This document shows, one piece after another, positions 35,212-48,100 of a stretch of DNA of 64,000 nt (within the stretch, counting starts at the first letter, position 1; each line of letters starts with the position of its first letter). The notes under the pieces are model-generated. The model saw only the letters and a list, made by a program, of their open reading frames with translations. It did not search any database and was not told where the DNA came from. This DNA is from Lottia gigantea (Eukaryota; Mollusca; Gastropoda; Lottiidae): contig NW_008709945.1 in the NCBI RefSeq assembly GCF_000327385.1, positions 678,459-742,458 of the forward strand, in the 5' to 3' direction. Made by a program: the position numbers and the translations under genes.

Positions 35212-38200
35212 ATGAGTGAGGATCACAGAATCGGCGCTGATGATTTAGATTCTAAAAGAAAATTGGGAGATTATTCGGGGTTATATGGAATGGAAGTTGC
35301 AAGTTCTACAACCCGTGGTTTGGGCGATTCAACAGGTAAGCACGTGTATTTCACGTCCATCATGTAATAATTAAGTAAATAAATTGTATTTATTAAGAAG
35401 TTTATTAGTTTAGTGTTTCTACCAAACAAACCAATTTTCATATCAGGCTGACAATTCTATTGTGTCTAATCAACTTGTCTTGAATTAGGATGAGATTTTA
35501 TCATCAAAAACTCTTCACTTTCATTAGAAATTACTTTAATGTCAAACAATTTCTTTAAATCAATTTTATTTTGTTTTAGATTGAAACCTCGTGCTAATTA
35601 GCTAATTTCATTCCAGTTTGTATTCGATCTGAGATATCTTTTCACCAAGCAACTTTCAACGGTGAAAACTTTGGAATTTTTGATAAATAGTATACTTATA
35701 AATATTTTCAAATTATTTTAATACTGTTTCGAAGAATAAGAATAAGTCGTTAGTTTGAATTCAAATAGAAATGTATTATGTGGATTTCAGAACTTGCATA
35801 TGTGCTCCCTCCGAACATAATCTGTAATTTTCATTGATATTTACCTTAATAATTAATATTTCTAAGAATCCTGCAAGCACTCTGTCAAATAGTATTTTTC
35901 AATTTGACTATATTTTCTTGGAATTTGCGCCACTAAGATACATTTTTTATTAAAAAATAATCTTTTGAAAAATTTGCTTTAACACAATAATTGAACCTTT
36001 AGTTAATGGAAAAATTTACTTAAAAATATGAATAAAACGGTACCTCTCTTCTATCTAGAAACTATAATGCGAGCAAGACATAAAATAGAATTAACGCACT
36101 TCCTGAATTCCAATTTGAGATATTTTCTGTATTATTTTGTAAATTATGATTCATTATTTAAGTCCTTCTTGTCTTTTTAATGAATACGAAAATATATATC
36201 CATTTCATTTTCGATATTTTATTGGCCGATTTTTATAATATGATTTTATAAAAAATATATAACAGTGACTTTTGCGAATTATTGCTATTCGCTGTCTGCA
36301 AATAAGCGACTTGTCATTTTAGTATATGTTCAAATTGAAAAATGTGCGTTATTCTGCAAAAAAGGCGAAAATTAAGGTATCCGGGATCCAGGGCTAACCG
36401 TGCAGTAGTGTTAATAAAAGAAACTTCACTTTAGATATACGCATAATTTTAGAATTGGCAAATCTTTATATCCAGAGAGGCTATTATTTGGTAAACGTCT
36501 CCACGATCCGCTTTACAAAACGATATATCTATGTATGATTCGCGATAATATATATCACTTACAAATTTAAAATATATTTATAATACAATTATATTTTTAA
36601 TAGTTTAAAATCTATCTTCGGTATATTTGAAAATAATTAATAGAAAAAGGTCTGCATTTGACAATAATTTTACATAACTAGTAATATGTCTAATGATAAT
36701 ATGATAATTATTATAGGCTTTTTAACATGAATTCGAAATTATAACAAATACATAACGAAACTATAAAGTTATATGATTGAAAAGGTATTAATTTGTTCCC
36801 GAATAGAAATTTGAAAAGGTATCTTTAACTCAAATTACGGAAGCGCTTTCTTTATTTCATTTTACTGTAAACAAAGGAATCCATTAATAATGATTGTCTT
36901 CAGACCGATTTCGTTATATGGTGATGTTATTTAAACATTATTGTCAATTAATTAAACGTAGGCTATAACAAAATATCTAAAGTAAAAATGTGAAGCCAGC
37001 CATCAAGAAATGGCGGGAAAATTCATAACGCAGCGTATCATTGGTTTAGACGTTGTAACGTTGTTACTGATTGGTTGTAGTGATTCTACGCATTATTCTT
37101 CCTAGAACTTTTTTTTCTTCAAATATTCGACTTTTTATTTAAGCGTAATTTGTACTTACAAACGAAAAACTATTATTCGTTTAGAATTGTATAAACGTCT
37201 GTTTTGATCCAAAATTTTATCTCAATTCCTCTTATAGGAGAATTTCTTTATACAAAATTCGTCATTAAAAATAAATTACTACGTTTAAGAAATTCTACAA
37301 CAATCAAAAACAAATAAGATTCGTGTCAATAAAAGAAATAGCAACATCGAAATATGAAAGAACTATTTATTAAAACGCTTATTTTTCAATATTAAAAACG
37401 AAATACGAAATTGATATGAAAAAGAAAGAAAGTAACGTTATCTCACTTAATTTTAGTCCGTAAATTTACAGAGCATTCTCAGTAAATAAATTTCAATTTT
37501 TCCGGACAAATTCAAATTCCGATTCTCATTATAAGATTCATTTCAGCAATGGAACAAATGAGAAAGGGACCCTGTTTCTCAAAATTCAAAATTTGTCGTA
37601 AATGTGGAATTTTACATTGAGAAAACCATTTTTTTTAAATAAAACGGGACCGTTTTCTTTCGTGCTGTCTATTTTCGCAATCGAAAAAATGATAAAATGG
37701 AACACAATGTTACAACGGAAAAAACCATATGCGTATTCTCAAGATTCATAAAGAAAACATGAATATATCTAGTTAACTTCTAAAATAATTTTTAAATCAC
37801 ACCTTAATCATACGAATATGTCTTTAGGGGAAATTGAAAATTAATGCGTTTTACGAAAATAAGGTTTAGAATAAAGGGCATAAAATTAGTTTTATTACAT
37901 TGCCTTCTCCAAACAAACAGAGCCCCTTGTAAGACAGTTGGTCTAAATAAGAACAAATGAAAACAAAAAAATTGTTTTTCTGTTATATGAAACAAAACCC
38001 AAAAGAAATGCGAAGCAGAGGAACAAAAGTAATGAAAAAAAAGAAAGCAAATGACATTTTCATTAGTCGAATTTTTTTTCCTGAAATTTCCCTATTAGTC
38101 TGCAAAGAGACTCAAGGAATCAAGGAATCTGAAGCAATAATGCACATTCTCGACAAACTGTCAGAAATTGCTAGAAATATTGATATTACGTTCGTTATCG

Positions 38201-41200
38201 CACTGACAAGATATTTTCCCGCCAATATTCCAGTCACGTCTGCTGAGATCTAATTGTAATTTGGTTATTTGTAGAAATTCAATAAACAGAAATCACCTGA
38301 AACTACCAACTTATACTAACTTCATTTCTTATCTTAATTCTAAATATCATTGATAGCTCTAGTTATAGTCTTTCATGCTTAATAATAAAACGTATATGAA
38401 ATAACTTATTCTGATTTTTTCATGAAAATATTGACTACTTTTGAAATTGATTTGAAAAAAGAAATTATTTTTTGTCTCAAATATTGATACTAATTATTAG
38501 AATCACTTCATTAAAAGGACAGATTCGCCATTTTTGGGCTTCAGTCGAACCTAGGTGTCAGAAACGGTCTCAGCTAAGCTAATCGGTTATAGTATTCATA
38601 ACTCACCGTCGAAATTTGAGTCAAAGAAATCCAAAGATATACAACAAATTAACTTTAATTTCAGGACAAGAAGGGGCATTCAAGAAAATAAAGTCTGACG
38701 TCAGCAGTCTATCCTTATCTTCTACATCATCATTGGGCAGTAGTTCATCTACCCCGACCCCCTCGGGTCACAACCCGTCAGCATCATCATGCCCGACCCC
38801 CGCAAGACGCCGACACAGGACAACTTTTACCCAGGAGCAACTGAGGGAATTAGAAACAGCTTTCTCCAAGAGTCATTATCCAGATATTTATTGTCGTGAA
38901 GAATTGGCCAGAATTACCAAGTTAAACGAGGCCAGAATACAGGTAAGACACTTTTATCAGATTTTCAAATTAGTGTAGAGGTATAGATGGCGGCTTAATA
39001 ACGTGACAATAACTTATAATACAAATTCTCAACAGATAGAAATATTCGCCAATACCACGAAAACTTTACTTCTACTAACGCATATACTCTTAATTCAAAG
39101 GATACATTGTTGTATACACATTGCAATTATTTCCTAGTACGTTTTAATATATGTAACTGCGTGCGAGAATGTTAAAAAGGGCAAACATATTTTTAAGGAT
39201 TTCATAAACACTTTCGTGCGTAAAATAAAAACCCATTGATCACAAAATTTGTAAAAGATCACATTAAAATAAAACAAGCAAATACATTGGTACTTTCAAT
39301 AACGGCTTGAGAATTTATCCTGGTTCTAATGAATAATTTTAAATGTTAAATCTTTAATATTAAATTTACATACTATGTAAAGAAGCCAATCATTTTGTGG
39401 GAAAATCAGAATGTTTAAACAAATTGGAAATACAATTGTGGGAGAACTGGTTATACACTTTCGATTTGCAAAAAAATAAAATAAAATAAATTATTCAAAA
39501 TTCGTATATGTTTTTTTGCATGAACATTTTTTTTACAATTCTTTTGCAGGGCGTTCGTTTGTATCAGTCTCAAATACTTATTTTCCCTAAAAATCTTATT
39601 TCTTCAATGGACCGCATTAATTTCTAACGGTAAAAATCTGACCACAATAACATTAACAACCAGATTTAAATTATGCGGAATTGTGCTAATTTTCTCGAGT
39701 ATTCAATATTCGTATTGTTAGTTTGTTTAATATGTTTGGACATCACAGAGCAAAAGTCGAGACCCAAAACGACAACAGACGTGTTCAAATTAACGGGATC
39801 GTTCAATCAAAGAGTGTGTAGCCACTTAATTTTCAAACTTAAACACGCGCTATGCACGCGAGTAATTACCAGTCATATTGTTGGATGTCCAGCTCAGCGC
39901 CAGACTAAAAACATGAAAGACACCGACAGATGGAGAGATACGGAACAACCAGACCCGAGCTGTCAACAAACGCCTCTTTACTTCCAACCGAATTCACCCC
40001 CTGGGGTAGGGATTTAATAATTGTTAGTCGCCCTACTTTCTTTATGGTGGATTAATCTAGGCGAATTACGCCTGAAGTAAAATCTAACGGTAGAAGACGC
40101 GTAGTAATGACCTATCGGTAATTGAGGTCAATATCAAATTCAAATTGATGATTTTACTCATTTATTCGTTGATTATTCTCCTTTTATCTTCATTTTCCTC
40201 AAGAACACCTCTATACTCAATTACCGAGAGAAATGCGAATTATTTCAGGAATTTGAAAGGTATATTTACCACTTTTGGAACTCATTTTAGACGCTAAAAT
40301 TGGAGTCTATAATATTCAAAAATTCTAGCTGCAATAGATAAATATATCATTTCAATATATGAAGATGGATAATATAGTCGTTTATTGTTTTTTTGACTTA
40401 ACATAATGTTTCTAGGCTCGTCAGTAAAAATTGAAGGTAACCGGTTTTAAGGTCAACTACTGAAACATTTTATTTGAAAATTTCAAAATATGACTTAATA
40501 TATATAAAAAAATATACATTATTAATTTCATCTTAGATTTGCACTATGATTTATCAATTTGATATTACAGTCTAGCACAAAATCCTAAAGTTAAACTTTC
40601 TCATCAACTGAAAAGATGGTGCAATAATGCGTAGTTATTTTATGAAAGGGAAATTTGTTCCAAAATCGTCGAGGAATTGATTGTAATAAAGTAATACCTT
40701 TTATAAAAATTGAAATTTGTGAGACTAGTTAAAATATTCATTCTGAATCATCCGAGATGACATAGAATGACAATAGTTCCCGGAAAAAGTCTTAGTCATA
40801 TTTTGCCGCAGTAGAAGTATTCAAAATAAACCAAAGAATGTTTCTGCGTATAAAATCGAAACATTCCCTATTTTTTTTCATAATTTGTTGGAAGTGACAA
40901 TCAAGTAGCATTCGTTTTACTATAGCTTTATTGTAATCACCATATCAATGGACAATTTGATTCTACTTTCGTTTTATTTTGACTGAAGATACTAAAAGAA
41001 TTTATTAGAATCTAGTCGACTACAATCAACTGTGATTAAATCTTTATAGAAACCGTACAATATACTCTAATACACCGAATTTACTTTCACTTTATAAACA
41101 CTAACTAAATTACTCCACGAGTTACCGTCCCTGCTATTTACTCATATTGAAACTAGAAGCTGTATCGCTGATTAGATTAGTCGTAAGAAGTATTTGAAAG

Positions 41201-42151
41201 ACTCTGAGGTCGAGGTTCTATCTCGATTTTTTTTCTTATTTTCCTCGTAGCCTTTATTCTCAACCTTCTTCAAAGACATTCACATTAGCGACTTTGTCAA
41301 TTTTCATTACTGTATTCGTGCCTCAGGAGACGAGAAACTCTCTGACGAGAATTTCTGATGAGACACAGAGAAAACTAAGAGGCTAATGGCAGCCATTTTA
41401 AAATTCACTTTTAATTCGCTCCGAGGCTTGTTGTCATTCTATTTGGAAATTTTTAGTCTTCAGGCAACGTGAATAAATTCTCCATAGGTCGAATTCAAGA
41501 ATTCTACCGAGAATACGAATCGAATTCTAAATTGCACGCTTTTGGCGTTCAGTTTAGCATGCAAGAAAAGAGTGTGGTTTAGAATAACGTCTGCCCCGCG
41601 AGATACTGGCGGTAAAAAGTGAATTGTGATTGGAATTCTAGAAGGGAAGAGAAGTAGCACTATTGAAGAAGATGACGTGTATCGGAATTCGACTGGCAGA
41701 CGATCAAATGGAATTCAAATTAATGAGAAACATAAAAACGATAATTGTAAATTGAAAAGAGGACAAGAAATTGGGAGTAATTGAATATCACGTGACAAAT
41801 GACACGAGCAATATCGATTCTGTGACGTAGAAGTTGAATGTAAGGTTTCTAATAAAACCAACCAACAATAACTTTAATAGAAAAACTGAATAGAAACTTG
41901 GAACTGGAGTGGAACATCAATTTACAAGATAATTTCATTATAAAACCATTTCACTCGTTCTCTCTCACCGTAGAGTCGTGATAATAGAGTGATACGGAGG
42001 ACAAATACAGCTTCTCATGCACGACTCTATTAACAAAGAAGGGTTGCTGTAATATGCCGGATGTCAAAGAGTCCAAAATGAATTAAAAATATATAATAAT
42101 ATTAAAAAAATATATGATAATAGACTAATAATAATAATAATAATAATAGGC

Positions 42152-42207
<56 letters not shown>

Positions 42208-43000
42208 CTGTCACTCAATCTCAAAATGTAACCCGATAACTAAGTATTTAGATTATTAATTAATTGATGAAAAATGTTCTTTTTTATAGGTATGGTTTCA
42301 AAATCGACGAGCAAAATACAGAAAACAAGAAAAACAGCTCGCTAAGTCTCTTTCTCCAGTCATACCCACGTGTAACGGCATGATGAGAAACATATACCCC
42401 ACAAACAACAGACCGTACGGCTACCCTACACCCAGTAATATGAACATGAACATGAATTCAATGTCCATGTCCAGATATCCACAGATGAATTCAGCATACC
42501 CACCATCAGTTGCCCAATTCTCAGCCATGTCGGGAATTCAACCATCATCTAATATGGCATCGATGTCTGTACCACGACAAGTTCAACAATTCCCCATGGC
42601 ATCTGATTATAGTTTGGTGAGCTTTTCTTTTTTTCTTATATATATATATTAGCATCAAGTTGATTGTGATAACAATTATTCTACCTGTTAATATTTCGTT
42701 ATACCCATTAAGACCAAAACTTTCTAATAAGAAATGTACTTCTCAAAAATAAAATAATAATGTGTCATGAGTCATGTATTAAGAAGAAAGTTGAATCTAA
42801 TACATGTATCAAATCTAGATTTGAAATGTGTATACTGGCAATTACAATAGAAGTTTTAGTATATTCATGGATGTTGTTATTTCTAATTTTAGGAGTCACC
42901 AGAAGAAGATTGGTACAGTAAAAGTTTATCAGCACTGCGCATGAACAATTCACATCCGGGTAGTTTTGGAAATGTTTTATCATATCAAGCGCAAGTGTAG
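35212..43000 (+). CDS. Prop-like paired-class homeobox transcription factor, 278 residues, four exons
   Basis: Exons: 35212-35335, 38665-38942, 42290-42616, 42893-43000; all join in frame. The homeodomain occupies about residues 89-148 ([20 protein letters not shown] ... [22 protein letters not shown] | [15 protein letters not shown]), and the intron after the Q before VWFQNRR is typical of paired-class genes. Gln at homeodomain position 50 excludes the K50 goosecoid/Otx types. The RRRHRTTF start and [16 protein letters not shown] with RKQEKQL match the Prop family (vertebrate PROP1, Drosophila CG32532) best. A Ser-rich linker precedes the homeodomain. The C-terminal third is Met/Asn/Ser/Pro-rich and ends with [18 protein letters not shown], an OAR-like tail. 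No paired domain is present. It is presumably a nuclear DNA-binding regulator; PROP1 acts in pituitary development in vertebrates, and the role in this animal is unknown. Confidence 0.9.
35336..38664 (+). other. Intron 1 of the homeobox gene
   Basis: About 3.3 kb, AT-rich. A 98-codon open frame at 37957-38253 has no recognisable domain, and its composition does not clearly separate it from the intron. A TTTCCCGCCAA (E2F-like) string is at 38215. No transposon ends noticed. Confidence 0.5.
38943..42289 (+). other. Intron 2 of the homeobox gene
   Basis: About 3.3 kb. A 114-codon open frame at 39673-40017 lies in a patch less AT-rich than its surroundings; I find no domain in it. A TATCACGTGACAA site is at 41786. 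A long AAT microsatellite lies at 42126-42206, within 90 bases of the acceptor. Otherwise nothing recognised. Confidence 0.5.
42126..42206 (+). repeat. AAT trinucleotide microsatellite
   Basis: About 26 AAT/ATA units with one interruption (ataggcta near 42148), in intron 2 of the homeobox gene close to its 3' splice site. Likely length-polymorphic. Confidence 0.9.
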
Positions 43001-44490
43001 TACGTTGCCATGGCGATTAGTGCAATAGCAGCAAAAACGTTGTCAGGGAAACAGGTGCCATGGTGACTAAAAATAGGTGCGTGTTCGAATTCAGTGCTTC
43101 TTTTTATTTATTGGTTGTTTTATGTGACGTGGTCGGTGATAACCAATCAAAGATGTGTATATAAATTATAATAACGATAATTAAAAAACGTGTGTGCGTG
43201 TTTTTAAAACTTTTTATATTAGGTTTATTTCTAGAATAACTTTTTACACTGAATAGTATGTGTTTTTACTAGAATACAATATCGTGGATTGTGAAGACCT
43301 TATGTGTAGAAGTTTTGATATCTGTTGAACTATGATTTTCCCTATTTGTTGTAAGTGTGCATACGCTTTATTTTGTATCATAGTCGAATTTCTATTCATT
43401 ATTAAAACTATTCCGAAAGTACTCCACTAGTTCATTCATATAAGTCAATATATCGTATTTAAACAAATCTGCCATTATATTTTATTCACAGTTTTGCAGT
43501 TTAAGATATTTTAATGACGATTTTAGAACATATTAATGAATTTAACTAACATTATTGTTAACAGATTGGATTTTTACCAAGTTTTCCCAGAACTATTTAC
43601 CCTTCCACTACGAGAGACTTGACTCTCAAAATTACTAATGATTCTCTGACAAAGTGAACGAATGTGACAAAAAATTTGTGTTCACAATTTTTTATTTGAA
43701 AAATGAAGCAGAAAAAAAATATACGTGACTGAACGTATTTTTAGAGGACGCAAGGATTTATTCAAATACGGAACCTGTAATTATCAAAAGATTTTTTTGT
43801 GAATTTTTATGAAATCAAATAATTGTTTTGTTTTGTTAATTTTCTGTCGATAGTGTCTTCCACTAGAAGTACATATTTATAATAAAACGTAAGTAGTATC
43901 CTATCAGCATTTTGTTGTCAATTTCGTTATTAGGATGAGCTGGGAGCGATTATGATGCAATCGCTCAAGCCGCTATTGGAAATATATTCTGTTAAGTAAG
44001 AAGGGTAACCGGAATTTCGTTCTGGCAATCCTGTAATGTTTCCGTAGCCTTTTCTTGCCCAACACGAGCTGTCTGGAAACTAGCTATAGTGTAATATTCG
44101 CTTGATAGTAAACAACTTGCTTAATATCTGCTAGTTCCTAAATAGATGTCAATAAAATTATAGGCCTCGAATCCATAAGATTATTCCTAATCCTAAGAAA
44201 ACAAACACATCTATCAAAATTATTTTCTTTTTTTTAACAAATTACAAAAATAACATGTATAATATACAAAATATATATTAACATAATACATAATACTTTT
44301 ACCATTCTTGTTTCCCTGAAGTTTTATTCGAAATAGTATCTTTAGCTATACCTTACAGTCAACATATATATAATTGTCTCGAATCAATTCAAACACAATG
44401 TACCGTGGTTCACTGAATCAATATAATTTGTACCAGGCGGTGCATATTAACCAATCGACCCTTCATATACGAGATGGGTTGACAAACTCA
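43001..44490 (+). other. 3' UTR of the homeobox gene and convergent intergenic DNA
   Basis: A poly(A) signal AATAAA at 43881-43886 would give a 3' UTR of about 0.9 kb. Past it lies AT-rich DNA up to the probable end of MCFD2-like gene B on the opposite strand. No other gene recognised. Confidence 0.45.
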
Positions 44491-44496
44491 TTTATT
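44491..44496 (-). promoter_or_regulatory. Candidate poly(A) signal for the distal isoform of MCFD2-like gene B
   Basis: On the minus strand this reads AATAAA, about 640 bases after the stop codon at 45136. Confidence 0.35.
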
Positions 44497-45135
44497 ATTC
44501 ACAAGTTTCACCTTCGTACTGTATAAAAGAATGATGGTGATTGATTTTGAAGTAACATCATATGAATATTCATTACCAAATCATTGATAGGTATAAACTG
44601 GCCAAGGTTAAAAACCGTAGACAATTTAATATTTCCGGACATTTCATTAAAGAGACGATACCATGCACACACACATTCAGGCCATTCACTCATATACGAT
44701 TTTGTTTTCAAAGGTTTTCAATGATAAACTCTGACAATTGATCGTAGCCTATTCGCCTAGTAGATCACTTACTATTTAAACATTTTTATGCGTATCGGGA
44801 ACATTGATAGCATCAATTTGCTCCATTCCAATTTTCAATCATACGTCCATGGTTCCTGCAATTCCACTAAAACTAAGCGTTTTATGATGTCACAAATCGA
44901 TAAAGCATTTTTTGCGATAAGTAACATCATCAATCACTTAATTCTAATGGAATTGCAGTAACCACAGACGTCTGATTGGAATTGGAATGGTCAAACTCAA
45001 TCAAATTGTGCCTTGAGGTTACTACTGAAAACTTTACCATCATTTAGTATACATTTATGAAAATACAATGGCCTTGCAAAATTTGAACGAGACAGGATTG
45101 ATTATACGGTTTAAGAGCATAATGCCATCATATTC

Positions 45136-48100
45136 TCAAACAGATATATCATTAGGGTCCGCTTCATCCGACTCAGAATTGGCGTCTGTTCCGGTTTCAT
45201 CAATATCACCGTGCTTGCTTTTTCTCTGGGCAGCCACAAATTCATAATATTCCACATAACCGTCGCCATCCAAGTCATCTTCATTTAGTACAAGGTCGAC
45301 CACACTGGAAATTTCTTCATCCGACATAACTTTAGCTTTAGCCTGGACTTCATCTGGAATAGAAAATAATGTGTAATTGGAATCAATGCCAATAAAATGC
45401 ATAAAAAAGAGTCTATCTGAATAAAGATACGTGGGTGCTGTAAGTTCACACCCTTCACGATACAAACAGAATAGTTTCCTTGTTCCATTCGGCAATCCTC
45501 GACAGCTGTCGTTAAGTTGCAGAGCGCAGTGTAACTTTCGCGAAGCCAACTCTTGTTGTTGACATTTTTACAAGGCAGCGAAATCTATTCAAAATATAAT
45601 TTATTTCTTTTTAATTGGTTTCTGGCAAGTTTTATTCCACAGTTGCGTTCTGATGACGCTATTTTTCACGAATCCAAGCGTGTCACATGAGACCAGTTTC
45701 GTGCTAATGCTTGGATAGCGAGGCCCAAAGAGGCTGTCATATTTCTCTATTTTGTTAACTGCGGGTTCTAATTCTGACAAAATAATCAGGGGTTATGATT
45801 CTAACAATCTATTCAGGGTTATGATTCTAACAATCTATCCCCAGTTATGATTCTCAAAATATGCTCAGGTTGTTATCACAAACTTTCCCGCCAGATTATG
45901 ATTATGACAATCTATCCCAAGGTATGATTCTGACAATCTATTGAGAGTTACGATTCTGACAATCTATCCCAAGACATGATTCTGACAATCTATTCAGGGT
46001 TATGAATCCGAACATCTATTGAGAGTTATGATTCTGACAATCTATACCAAGATATGATTCTGGCAATCTATTCAAGCCAAAACATCTATTAAGAGTTATG
46101 ATTCTGACAATCTATCCAGGGCTATGATTCCGAACATCTATTTCTTCTTAATTGGTTTCTGGCAAGTTTTATTCCACAGTTGCGTTCTGATGACGCTATT
46201 TTTCACAAATCCAAGCGTGTCACGTGAGACCAGTTTCGTGCTAATGCTTGGATAGTGAGGCCTAAAGAAGCTGTCATATTTCTCTATTTTGTTAACTGCA
46301 GGTTCTCATTCTGACAAAATAATCAGCGGTTATGATTCTAACAATCTATCCAGGGGTTATGATTCTAACAATCTATTCAGGGTTATGATTCCGAACATCT
46401 ATTGAGAGTTATGATTCTGACAATCTATACCAAGGCATGATTCTGACAATCTATTCGAAGTTATGATTCTGACATCTATTGAGAGTTATGATTCTGATCA
46501 TCCAACCAAGGATAGATCTTTACAATCTCAGCCATGAAGTCTTTGCAAGAATAGAGAGGAAATAAAAAGGTCAATTTCTAAAATATTCTTTATTACAACA
46601 TAAACATAAAACTGAGACACCTAACAATCATGTAATCACCTTAATTCATAAATAAAATCGTTCTTAAAATCAGGAATATTGTAAGCATCAGGGTGGACAT
46701 TTAATGTCCAGTCAGGGTGCATATCATCTTAGCACATAAAATACAGGACATAGTTAACATTTCAAATACATTAGACTAAAAAACAACATATACATCTAAT
46801 ATAGAGAGAATGTGTTGTATATAATGCTTGAGAATTTATAAAATGGAAGATCAAAATCATCAAAGCACCAATAAGTGAGATTTATATATCATAATAATCA
46901 AATAAAGTTTTTAAAAATAGAGAACTATGAAAACTCAGTTGTTTTCCATGGAAGTTATCAACATGTCTTTTTTTTAGCAATTTAAAAAAGTTTTGATTGT
47001 ATGGAAATGCAGATGAAATAATATTTGATTAAAACAAATTAACAAATTAAAATATACTAGCAAGAAAAATATTTTGAGTTCTTTTTAAAATCCAAATACA
47101 ATTTAGATCAAAACATTGAACAAAAATATTGAACTAGAAAAAAAATAGACGCATTTTTACTTCTTCGAAAATATGTCAACAGCATTCAGGTATTTGCGCT
47201 CAAATACAGTTCATGACAAACAACACAAAAAGGTGTGCCAAGTCAAATTCTACTCTCATTACTATCAGAAAAAACCCAGCTTGTCAATAATAGACTAACA
47301 GGGTAAATTTGGAATGTTGAAAAATCACAAAGAATAGTATATATTTAACATCATAAGATATACATAATATATATAACATAATAGTGAGATAAAATTAACT
47401 TAACAATATTGATAAACCAATTATTTCCACCTTGGCTGGAACTTTTAAAAGAGATATCAGGGACATATTTTTCAAGTTATTAATAAATTCAAATATAATT
47501 CTTCATAAATCACTTAATCTACAAAGGTAAACAAATAACTTAACATAACGAGAATATAACATATACATTTTTCTAAGATAATTAAAAAAAACTAAAAATC
47601 ATAATCCCTGCACCATTTGATTTCCAGTTTCAAGCAAAAATAATATCCACATTAAAGTATAATAAATAATTCATCTAATTTTTGGATTTTCATATTTGTA
47701 AGAACACATGGAAACCTCTAGTACAAATTTGAAACATGTCAAAGAGCATCTGATTAAAAGCAAATACTATGTATAAGTATGAAATCCAAACTGACTAAAA
47801 GCACCATTTGGATGAAAAATATGGTGCAATAAAGGGCATCACAAATATGCATCACATATAACTGAACAAGACCTTTAAATCAAATATTAGTTTTTCCCAT
47901 TTTCGCTCATTATCTTACTTCAAATATGATCGGTTGGGATTTTAAAACCACCTAAAAGATAATCACAGCATAGGTAATGTATACATTACAGTTAAGTAAA
48001 GATCTAACTTTAAGATATACATGTTTATCATGTTTATGTATAAATGTGGAATATAAGAATGTAGATATGATCTACAATATTATCTTTAAAAAGTACAATA

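Noticed and set aside
37957-38253. 98-codon frame in homeobox intron 1
   Set aside because: Lys-rich start from A-rich DNA, no domain, no convincing splice context; kept only as an intron note.
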